From: Asterella californica
Lineage: Eukaryota; Streptophyta; Marchantiopsida; Marchantiales; Aytoniaceae
Assembly (NCBI GenBank): GCA_036924285.1
Contig: JAYKYS010000006.1
Location: 31,284,001-31,348,000 of the forward strand
Length of the DNA: 64,000 nucleotides
Direction of reading: 5' to 3'
In this document: piece by piece, positions 11,361 to 21,322 of the stretch
Layout: each line of letters opens with the position of its first letter
Numbering within the stretch: the stretch's first letter is position 1
Program-made: the position numbers and the translations under genes
The notes under the pieces: model-generated
Database searches by the model: none
What the model was told of the DNA's origin: nothing
Seen by the model: only the letters and a program-made list of their open reading frames with translations

Positions 11361-11419
11361 AAGTCATTAATCTCAAAAATTTCAAAAATTCGTGAATACT
11401 GTAATTTGTGGGCACCACA

Positions 11420-11660
11420 GTCTTGACGGTAATTGATGGAGTATCTTTTTACCTCACTTACATCATTTTGCGACCTGTAGCTAAGGTTGGATATCAGGTG
11501 TTGATAGGAAGACCATGGCTATATGCTGCAAATGTAAATACCGACTGGAGAAGGCATCGTTTGAGATTTTCCAATCCTACACCCAAGCCCGGTGAGAAGG
11601 CTAATGTCTCGGTTCCTTGGATCAAGATTGGACACCAAGGTGAAACTCCTTCTACAACGG
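11420..11660 (+). pseudogene. pro: Family A protease, C-terminal continuation
   Basis: This piece encodes FYLTYIILRPVAKVGYQV, then LIGRPWLYAANV, the flap and C-terminal part typical of Ty3/gypsy proteases. It lacks its own start. It fits between the protease start ending near 5,628 and the pol frame resuming at 21,323. Joining 11,660 to 21,327, after removing one ACGG repeat, keeps the frame open. This shows two separate insertions. Confidence 0.85.
11657..11660. repeat. Target-site duplication, left copy (family C)
   Basis: ACGG directly before TGTCG at 11,661. The partner ACGG is at 21,323-21,326, after the terminal CGACA. Confidence 0.7.
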
Positions 11661-13691
11661 TGTCGCGTCGGACGTTTTGCGTGAAGGATGTCAAAGAAAA
11701 CGCGAGGTTCCTGGCTGTGGAGATGTTGTGTGCTGAAACAGAGACAAGACAGAGAAAAACAACCACGAAAACGAACGTTGCGATATATACACTCCAAATG
11801 TATGTACACTGTTGATTCTTTCTCCTAAGAGCACAGAACTGAAAAACAGACCAGAGCAGTCTGTAACCTGATTCAAAAGCTCCTGAAAACAACCCTTGAA
11901 TCACAACCCTGACCCAAAACCACCGAAGCGTAGCTCAAAGCAAGAGAAACTTCTCTTTGCTAACAAACAGAGCCACAACAGTATCACACGATCCAAACCC
12001 AAGTCCAAACCACATCCATGTATAAGTTCTTAGCTAAAGCTAGCTACCACAAGCTGTATACAGCCAACCAGAACTCTAACGAACTCAAAAGAGCAAAACC
12101 CGTAGCGAAGAAACCGAAAAAGGCTATCTGTGAGCTTCCTCCTTTCGCTGAACGGACTTCAGATGTCGATAGGGTCTCCTCCGCTGACTCCGTTAACCCA
12201 AGAAACTTTCAGATCCGACTCCCATCAGCCGAGATATCGCCGATTTTCGATCGCAGATGACCGAACCTTCAAAAATTCCTCCCTGCGGCTTAAAACCGCA
12301 CACACCGCACAAACGGATCGTCTAAATTGATATCCGTCTTCCCTGGCAGATAGATCTAGCTACCCTGAACCCAACGAGACTCCAAACAAGTCGTTTGGAG
12401 TTCCTCTTGCAAAACCACGCAAGAAATTCGGTCGCAGGTTGCAAAAAACTGACGTAAACCGGCTCCCTGCAGCTCAAACTTGCTCACCACACCCAAACCA
12501 ACAATCCAATCCACGTATAGTCTTCTCCTATGAGTAGATGAAGACTCCCTGATCGCGTAGGCACCAAGAACGAAGAGCTTGGCTCACCTATCGCGAAGAA
12601 CAGCCCAACCTTAGGTCGCAGGTGAACGAAAATCTGATGTAAGCGCTTCCCTGCGAGCCAATTTCACTCAGAACTTCCAAACCGCCCGATGAAAACTGGT
12701 ATCGTCTTCAATTTCCTGTAGAACTCGGTGTTCTGATCCCGATGGATCCAAGGACAGCAAGTTTGGACTCCGGAACGGCCCGAACAGTCCAACTCTCCTT
12801 CACAGATAACTGAAAACTCCAAATCTGCTTCATGCGTCTCAATTTCACTCAATACGCACTCCCCGATCCGTCTCTTCCGAAACCGTTTGAACCAGTGCGT
12901 AGCCTGCACAGATCTGAACCCAACGACGCCTTGCGCGCTTGCATTGGACTCCTAAATCTCCCGAACCGTCCGTTGACAGATCGCAGGCGCAAGCTAGTCC
13001 CTAAAGCACCCCCCTTGCAACAGTCTGTACGTACGAAGTTCAACCCTCAATCTCCTGAATAATTAGAAGCAGGCCCCTTGCGTCTTTGATATAACGCCTG
13101 AAGCCCTAAATACCCAGTCAGCAAGTAACTAGGGGCCTAGCTTGATTTTACCTTCTTTCGAATCGCATAACTTCTTCTCTGGATGTCCAAACGAAGTAAA
13201 CAAGATGCCCATGGAAAGCTGACAGCGAGCTCTACCCATCTATGTGATGAAAGTGAAGATCCGAAGTTGCGCCAAAAGCTCGTAAGCTGGGGCCTAGCTT
13301 GTTTTCTTCATCTTTCGAGTCTTGTAACTTTTCCACTAGCCGTCCAAACGAAGTAGATGAAGTGCTTATGGAAAGCTGAGAAGGAGCTCTATCCACTGGT
13401 GCGATAAAAACGAAGATCCGAAGTGGTGCCAAAAACTCGTAAGCTGGGGCCTAGCTTATTTTCTCCATCTTTCGAGTCCTGTAACTTTTCCACTAGGCGC
13501 CCAAACGAAGTAGACAAAGTGCCTATGGAAAGCTGACAAGGAGCTCTACCCATCTATGCGATGGAAATGGAGATCTGAAATTGTGCCAAAAACTCGTAAG
13601 CTAGGGCCTAGCTTGTCTTACCCATAAGTGTCTTTGGAGCGACAAAAGTCAAAATTTGATTTTCATGTAGGAGCCGGTCCACGACACGACA
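11661..13691 (-). repeat. Family C 3' LTR, 2,031 bp
   Basis: A complete LTR, TGTCG to CGACA in both orientations. On the - strand it follows a purine tract. Short frames inside it recur in every LTR copy and lack any recognisable domain, so I do not call them genes. It contains three 157-bp subrepeats. Confidence 0.85.
13131..13611. repeat. 157-bp tandem subrepeats in the family C LTR
   Basis: The marker GGGCCTAGCTT recurs with starts near 13,132, 13,289, 13,446 and 13,603, an exact 157-bp period. Each unit also carries a CCAAACGAAGTAGA-type and a GGAAAGCTGA-type block. The units differ by point changes. Confidence 0.85.
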
Positions 13692-13703
13692 TCCACCCCC
13701 TCC
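13692..13703 (-). other. Family C polypurine tract
   Basis: The - strand reads GGAGGGGGTGGA immediately before the 3' LTR start, the expected site for plus-strand priming. Confidence 0.8.
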
Positions 13704-14336
13704 AAACCTGTGCATCCTCTGGTATGCACGAGAGATACCAACCAAGGAGTGGACCGGCACGCACACTCATTCCCATCTTGTTATCCTTCCTCCCATCTCA
13801 ATCAACCTCATCCTCAAGTCCGCAACTCGATCGTCATCTTGAAGTTGCTACCCTGCCATGATCCTCCCTAGATCCATGCTCATCGATCTTCATCTCGAAC
13901 CTCCCATCCAATCACCCCCTCTAAATCTACACATCTTCAATATGCGAAGACATAGAAAAAATAACTCATCATACCATGGAAATGTCTTCCATGCGCCCTG
14001 TAGAACCTCACCGTCGAGGTTTGAGACCCAAGTGTCATAGTAGACATCCCCCATCCTGTCAATCATCACCCGTATCCTGAATGTAACCCTAACCTCAAGT
14101 CTGTACATGTCATCGTACGTATCCATCTCTTCTTTTTTGTTTTCTGAAAAAAAAACCACACTGCTGCAACCAAAATCATCAACCGCAACCATCATTGTCT
14201 CGCTGTACATGGTATCCTCCTCAACCATCATCCTCCTTGATCTCTCTTCTGAAAATCCTCACAACCTCCCAGCATCACTCTCTCAACCCAAATCACTTTC
14301 AGCAATGGCTTCTCCCCTGTAAGCTATCTTTACCCA
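13704..14336. other. Family C internal region without gene
   Basis: About 630 bp between the gag end and the PPT. No pol-like motif and no convincing frame on either strand. Confidence 0.6.
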
Positions 14337-15966
14337 TCATCCTATACCCGTAGCCTCGAGAGCGTGTGTCCATTCTCTTTCACCCTCAGCAGGTAGTTCG
14401 TCCTTGATGATGTCAATGTAGGCATCATGGACTTCCCTTGTAGTCGCACCCAAAACCTCCTGTGATAAGAACTCAACCTTCGCATCCCGAATGCACTCCT
14501 CCCAACCTCTCTTCACATCCATCATCATAACCCCAACCCCAATATCTGGTTGTTGTATGTTTGCAACCAGATCAACCATATCCACTGTCTGCACCCCAAC
14601 CATCTCCTCTGGTTGTGAAGGATCGCCCTCCATTGCCGATTCAGGAAGAATAGTTTCCTGTTGAACCTTATCCTCCTCAGTTTGCTTCTTTGAAGAAGTC
14701 TCTTCTTGTCCCTTCTTCTCGCTCTGCATCGTTGATGCAGTAGCCAACTTGAGCTCGCTTGGATCCTCGTGTTCATCCAAATCATCCATATGGAGATCAT
14801 TTTCAATCTCCTCCACCCTAGCATCATAACTTATAGCTTCGATAGCTACAACTGCATGTGCTGCAAGATAATCATCCACAAACTTCTTCATCCCTCCTTT
14901 ACCAACGTTGGCTTGAAGGAGAGTACCCGAACTTCTGAATGCAATCTTTTCATCCTCCCAAGAAATTACCTCTCGTTGCAAAGACTCTGTAAAGTCGATG
15001 CAATTGTCCCGCTGATGATCAGTACCATCACACCACAAACAATGATGTACCCAAGCTAGTTTGGATACAAGCTCCATCTTGGTCGATGATCTCTTATCCT
15101 CCAACCTAGTAACCTTAGCGTGCAGATCTTGCATCTTTTGCTGTAGGTCCTCGATGGTTGGATCCTTCTCTTCTACAACCACAACTGGAGGTTGAACCTA
15201 GATACTACCTGAACTGGTGTGGTAGTCAACGCTGCAAGTGCCAACCTTGTAACCCTTCCCCTTGTCTGCCTCCGGACAAGAAGCTCAACAGCTTCATGCA
15301 CAACCTCCCAATTTCTTGTTAATCCTTCTTCTTCATCCCCATCCTCCAGAAGTAGTTCCAACTGTTCCTGCCATGGTTCATCCGCAGCTTGAAGAAACAG
15401 CTCCGTCTTGTAACTCTCCAAGGTTAGCTTGTCCACCCGAGGTAGTTGAGAGAATGTCTCTCGAACTCCTTTAACAGCTCTGCAGGCTGTAAACCCTTGC
15501 TGGATCCGTTGACCCATCCCAAAAAAGATTTCTTGGTTACTCGATTTGAGTTTCCCAAGAAATACTCCTCCATCAGCGCATGTGAAAATGCATCCCAGTT
15601 CCTCCCAAAACGCTTTGTTAGACCCTTCACATGCTCCCTTATCTCAGGCACCACAGCGAGTTCGAATGTCTCGATCATCTCTTTCTCCGGTACCTGATCC
15701 AAATCCATTTCCATCTTGTAACATCTCAAGTACTCAGAGATGTCTCTCCCACCAAAAAGATCAAACTTGTCGATCACCCTTCCAAGCGCCTTCTTCCCCA
15801 AAGCCTCCTTTTGTTGGTTCTCTTGCTCTTGTCGCATAAACAAAGTGAAGGCTTGAAATAATCGTGCAGTTGCTGCATCCAACTGCATCCCTGGTATACC
15901 CAATGATCCATTCATCCCATCCATAGTCATGGCTCGTCCCATCCTCTCATCCTCCCATGATCCCAA
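14337..15966 (-). pseudogene. gag: Family C gag, split by two frameshifts
   Basis: Three overlapping - strand frames (15,966-15,424, 15,517-15,173 and 15,182-14,337) read as one gag of about 530 residues with two frame changes. The first holds a Retrotrans_gag-like core (FDLFGGRDISEYLRCYKMEM, then RFGRNWDAFSHALMEEYF). The third holds a canonical zinc knuckle CLWCDGTDHQRDNC (C-X2-C-X4-H-X4-C) after a short coiled coil, then an acidic tail. The protein would package RNA. Both changes are in the same direction, so programmed shifting cannot be excluded, but decay is simpler. Confidence 0.75.
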
Positions 15967-16093
15967 CCGTCTACAAATCCATCATCCCAGGTCCACAGCA
16001 TCCTCCCGAACAACCAAATCCACCTTCATCATCGTTCATGATTGTTGATCTCCTCTGTCCAGTTCTAACACAGAAATATCTCCACCCCATACC

Positions 16094-16111
16094 TTCACGT
16101 CGAGTTCACCA
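16094..16111 (-). other. Family C primer-binding site, tRNA-Trp type
   Basis: The - strand reads TGGTGAACTCGACGTGAA just inside the 5' LTR. It matches the complement of the plant tRNA-Trp 3' end (TGGTGAACCCGACGTGAA, recalled) with one mismatch. Confidence 0.7.
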
Positions 16112-16115
16112 CCTA

Positions 16116-19100
16116 TGTCGCGTCGGACGTTTTGCATGAAGGATGTCCAAGAAAACGCGAGGTTCCTGGCTGTGGAGATGTTGTGTGCTGAAACAGAGAC
16201 AAGACAGAGAAAAACAACCACGAAAACGAACGTTGCGATATATACACTCCAAATGTATGTACACTGTTGATTCTTTCTCCTAAGAGCACAGAACTGAAAA
16301 ACAGACCAGAGCAGTCTGTAACCTGATTCAAAAGCTCCTGAAAACAACCCTTGAATCACAACCCTGACCCAAAACCACCGAAGCGTAGCTCAAAGCAAGA
16401 GAAACTTCTCTTTGCTAACAAACAGAGCCACAACAGTATCACACGATCCAAACCCAAGTCCAAACCACATCCATGTATAAGTTCTTAGCTAAAGCTAGCT
16501 ACCACAAGCTGTATACAGCCAACCAGAACTCTAACGAACTCAAAAGAGCAAAACCCGTAGCGAAGAAACCGAAAAAGGCTATCTGTGAGCTTCCTCCTTT
16601 CGCTGAACGGACTTCAGATGTCGATAGGGTCTCCTCCGCTGACTCCGTTAACCCAAGAAACTTTCAGATCCGACTCCCATCAGCCGAGATATCGCCGATT
16701 TTCGATCACAGATGACCGAACCTTCAAAAATTCCTCCCTGCGGCTTAAAACCGCACACACCGCACAAACGGATCGTCTAAACTGATATCCGTCTCCCCTG
16801 GCAGATAGATCTAGCTACCCTGAACCCAACGAGACTCCAAACAAGTCGTTTGGAGTTCCTCTTGAAAAACCACGCAAGAAATTCGGTCGCAGGTTGCAAA
16901 AAACTGACGTAAACCGGCTCCCTGCAGCTCAAACTTGCTCACCACACCCAAACCAACAATCCAATCCACGTATAGTCTTCTCCTATGAGTAGATGAAGAC
17001 TCCCTGATCGCGTAGGCACCAAGAACGAAGAGCTTGGCTCACCTATCGCGAAGAACAGTCCAACCTCAGGTCGCAAGTGAACGAAAATCTGATGTAAGCG
17101 CTTCTCTGCGAGCCAATTTCACTCAGAACTTCCAAACCGCCCGATGAAAACTGGTATCGTCTTCAATTTCCTGAAGAACTCGGTGTTCTGATCCCGATGG
17201 ATCCAAGGACAGCAAGTTTGGACTCCGGAACGGCCCGAACGGTCCGACTCTCCTTCACAGGTAACTGAAAACTCCAAATCTGCTTCATGCGTCTCAATTT
17301 CACTCAATACGCACGCCCCGATCCGTCTCTTCCCAAGAGACGGATCGGGGAGTGCGTATTGATCGGGGAGTGCTTCATAAGTGTCTTTGGAGCGACAAAA
17401 GTCAAAATTTGATTTTCATGTAGGAGCCGGTCCACGACACGACATCCACCCCCTGATAGCGTAGGCTGGGGCCTAGCTTGTTTTCTTCATCTTTCGAGTC
17501 TTGTAACTTTTCCACTAGCCGTCCAAACGAAGTAGATGAAGTGCTTATGGAAAGCTGAGAAGGAGCTCTATCCACTGGTGCGATAAAAACGAAGATCCGA
17601 AGTGGTGCCAAAAACTCGTAAGCTGGGGCCTAGCTTATTTTCTCCATCTTTCGAGTCCTGTAACTTTTCCACTAGGCGCCCAAACGAAGTAGACAAAGTG
17701 CCTATGGAAAGCTGACAAGGAGCTCTACCCATCTATGCGATGGAAATGGAGATCTGAAATTGTGCCAAAAACTCGTAAGCTAGGGCCTAGCTTGTCTTAC
17801 CCATAAGTGTCTTTGGAGCGACAAAAGTCAAAATTTGATTTTCATGTAGGAGCCGGTCCACGACACGACATCCACCCCCTGATCGCGTAGGCACCAAGAA
17901 CGAAGAGCTTGGCTCACCTATCACGAAGAACAGCCCAACCTCAGGTCGCAGGTGAACGAAAATCTGATGTAAGCGCTTCCCTGCGAGCCAATTTCACTCA
18001 GAACTTCCAAACCGCCCGATGAAAACTGGTATCGTCTTCAATTTCCTGTAGAACTCGGTGTTCTGATCCCGATGGATCCAAGGACAGCAAGTTTGGACTC
18101 CGAAACGGCCCGAACGGTCCGACTCTCCTTCACAGGTAACTGAAAACTCCAAATCTGCTTCATGCGTCTCAATTTCACTCAATACGCACTCCCCGATCCG
18201 TCTCTTCCGAAACCGTTTGAACCAGTGCGTAGCCTGCACAGATCTGAACCCAACGACGCCTTGCGCGCTTGCATTGGACTCCTAAATCTCCCGAACCGTC
18301 CGTTGACAGATCGCAGGCGCAAGCTAGTCCCTAAAGCACCCCCCTTGCAACAGTCTGTACGTACGAAGTTCAACCCTCAATCTCCTGAATAATTAGAAGC
18401 AGGCCCCTTGCGTCTTTGATATAACGCCTGAAGCCCTAAATACCCAGTCAGCAAGTAACTAGAGGCCTAGCTTGATTTTACCTTCTTTCGAATCGCATAA
18501 CTTCTTCTTTGGATGTCCAAACGAAGTAAACAAGATGCCCATGGAAAGCTGACAGCGAGCTCTACCCATCTATGTGATGAAAGTGAAGATCCGAAAATGC
18601 GCCAAAAGCTCGTAGGCTGAGGCCTAGCTTGTTTTCTTCATCTTTCGAGTCTTGTAACTTTTCCACTAGCCGTCCAAACGAAGTAGATGAAGTGCTTATG
18701 GAAAGCTGAGAAGGAGCTCTATCCACTGGTGCGATAAAAACGAAGATCCGAAGTGGTGCCAAAAACTCGTAAGCTGGGGCCTAGCTTATTTTCTCCATCT
18801 TTCGAGTCCTGTAACTTTTCCACTAGGCGCCCAAACGAAGTAGACAAAGTGCCTATGGAAAGCTGACAAGGAGCTCTACCCATCTATGCGATGGAAATGG
18901 AGATCTGAAGTTGTGCCAAAAACTCGTAAGCTAGGGCCTAGCTTGTCTTACCCATAAGTGTCTTTGGAGCGACAAAAGTCAAAATTTGATTTTCATGTAG
19001 GAGCCGGTCCACGACACGACATCCACCCCCTGATCGCGTAGGCACCAAGAACGAAGAGCTTGGCTCACCTATCACGAAGAACAGCCGAACCTCAGGTCGC

Positions 19101-21322
19101 AGGTGAACGAAAATCTGATGTAAGCGCTTCCCTGCGAGCCAATTTCACTCAGAACTTCCAAACCGCCCGATGAAAACTGGTATCGTCTTCAATTTCCTGT
19201 AGAACTCGGTGTTCTGATCCCGATGGATCCAAGGACAGCAAGTTTGGACTCCGAAACGGCCCGAACGGTCCGACTCTCCTTCACAGGTAACTGAAAACTC
19301 CAAATCTGCTTCATGCGTCTCAATTTCACTCAATACGCACTCCCCGATCCGTCTCTTCCGAAACCGTTTGAACCAGTGCGTAGCCTGCACAGATCTGAAC
19401 CCAACGACGCCTTGCGCGCTTGCATTGGACTCCTAAATCTCCCGAACCGTCCGTTGACAGATCGCAGGCGCAAGCTAGTCCCTAAAGCACCCCCCTTGCA
19501 ACAGTCTGTACGTACGAAGTTCAACCCTCAATCTCCTGAATAATTAGAAGCAGGCCCCTTGCGTCTTTGATATAACGCCTGAAGCCCTAAATACCCAGTC
19601 AGCAAGTAACTAGAGGCCTAGCTTGATTTTACCTTCTTTCGAATCGCATAACTTCTTCTTTGGATGTCCAAACGAAGTAAACAAGATGCCCATGGAAAGC
19701 TGACAGCGAGCTCTACCCATCTATGTGATGAAAGTGAAGATCCGAAAATGCGCCAAAAGCTCGTAGGCTGAGGCCTAGCTTGTTTTCTTCATCTTTCGAG
19801 TCTTGTAACTTTTCCACTAGCCGTCCAAACGAAGTAGATGAAGTGCTTATGGAAAGCTGAGAAGGAGCTCTATCCACTGGTGCGATAAAAACGAAGATCC
19901 GAAGTGGTGCCAAAAACTCGTAAGCTGGGGCCTAGCTTATTTTCTCCATCTTTCGAGTCCTGTAACTTTTCCACTAGGCGCCCAAACGAAGTAGACAAAG
20001 TGCCTATGGAAAGCTGACAAGGAGCTCTACCCATCTATGCGATGGAAATGGAGATCTGAAGTTGTGCCAAAAACTCGTAAGCTAGGGCCTAGCTTGTCTT
20101 ACCCATAAGTGTCTTTGGAGCGACAAAAGTCAAAATTTGATTTTCATGTAGGAGCCGGTCCACGACACGACATCCACCCCCTGATCGCGTAGGCACCAAG
20201 AACGAAGAGCTTGGCTCACCTATCACGAAGAACAGCCCAACCTCAGGTCGCAGGTGAACGAAAATCTGATGTAAGCGCTTCCCTGCGAGCCAATTTCACT
20301 CAGAACTTCCAAACCGCCCGATGAAAACTGGTATCGTCTTCAATTTCCTGTAGAACTCGGTGTTCTGATCCCGATGGATCCAAGGACAGCAAGTTTGGAC
20401 TCCGAAACGGCCCGAACGGTCCGACTCTCCTTCACAGGTAACTGAAAACTCCAAATCTGCTTCATGCGTCTCAATTTCACTCAATACGCACTCCCCGATC
20501 CGTCTCTTCCGAAACCGTTTGAACCAGTGCGTAGCCTGCACAGATCTGAACCCAACGACGCCTTGCGCGCTTGCATTGGACTCCTAAATCTCCCGAACCG
20601 TCCGTTGACAGATCGCAGGCGCAAGCTAGTCCCTAAAGCACCCCCTTGCAACAGTCTGTACGTACGAAGTTCAACCCTCAATCTCCTGAATAATTAGAAG
20701 CAGGCCCCTTGCGTCTTTGATATAACGCCTGAAGCCCTAAATACCCAATCAGCAAGTAACTAGGGGCCTAGCTTGATTTTACCTTCTTTCGAATCGCATA
20801 ACTTCTTCTCTGGATGTCCAAACGAAGTAAACAAGATGCCCATGGAAAGCTGACAGCGAGCTCTACCCATCTATGTGATGAAAGTGAAGATCCGAAGTTG
20901 CGCCAAAAGCTCGTAAGCTGGGGCCTAGCTTGTTTTCTTCATCTTTCGAGTCTTGTAACTTTTCCACTAGCCGTCCAAACGAAGTAGATGAAGTGCTTAC
21001 GGAAAGCTGAGAAGGAGCTCTATCCACTGGTGCGATAAAAACGAAGATCCGAAGTGGTGCCAAAAACCCGTAAGCTGGGGCCTAGCTTATTTTCTCCATC
21101 TTTCGAGTCCTGTAACTTTTCCACTAGGCGCCCAAACGAAGTAGACAAAGTGCCTATGGAAAGCTGACAAGGAGCTCTACCCATCTATGCGATGGAAATG
21201 GAGATCTGAAATTGTGCCAAAAACTCGTAAGCTAGGGCCTAGCTTGTCTTACCCATAAGTGTCTTTGGAGCGACAAAAGTCAAAATTTGATTTTCATGTA
21301 GGAGCCGGTCCACGACACGACA
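16116..21322 (-). repeat. Family C 5' LTR complex: partial LTR plus tandem LTR units
   Basis: 16,116 to about 17,331 matches the LTR. An inverted scar follows at 17,305-17,361, then two partial LTR-end segments (to about 17,456 and to 17,880), then three long units. Each boundary has the LTR terminus CACGACACGACA, then TCCACCCCCT, then GATCGCGTAG from inside the LTR. Confidence 0.82.
17881..21322. repeat. 1,151-bp tandem array, three units
   Basis: GATCGCGTAGGCACC starts at 17,881, 19,032 and 20,183, an exact 1,151-bp spacing. The last unit ends at the element terminus, 21,322. The units are nearly identical, indicating recent expansion. Confidence 0.92.

Larger units (their letters stand above)
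5632..11419 (-). repeat. Family A solo LTR (about 5.8 kb), inserted in the family A protease
   Basis: In - strand orientation it begins at 11,419 with TGTGGTGCCCACAA, the same start as the 3' LTR at 24,546. It matches that LTR to about 9,800 and the 5' LTR (1-2,270) in its other half, linking the two partial LTRs into one unit of about 5.8-5.9 kb. It stops about 105 bp short of the LTR end seen at 2,370. No target duplication is visible: the right flank is GTCT and the left flank does not match. It holds X1 and X2. An LTR this long is rare. Confidence 0.72.
11661..21322 (-). mobile_element. Family C gag-only LTR retrotransposon with expanded right LTR
   Basis: The element starts TGTCGCGTCG and ends CGACACGACA, giving inverted LTR termini, and is flanked by ACGG on both sides. 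On the - strand the order is 5' LTR complex (21,322-16,116), PBS, gag, PPT and 3' LTR (13,691-11,661). No protease, RT, RNase H or integrase motif is present, so it would need enzymes in trans. The flanking duplication shows that the whole block, including its tandem repeats, descends from one insertion into the family A pol frame. Confidence 0.82.

Noticed and set aside
12664..20700. Repeated short ORFs (about 64-81 codons, for example those beginning MRLNFTQYAL or MQATHWFKRF) in every family C LTR unit
   Set aside because: They recur only because the LTR is repeated, overlap on both strands and show no domain. Not called as genes.
17881..21322. Regular repeats as a possible CRISPR array or satellite centromere
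   Set aside because: Units are 1,151 bp, are LTR pieces and lie between target duplications; no short repeat-spacer pattern.
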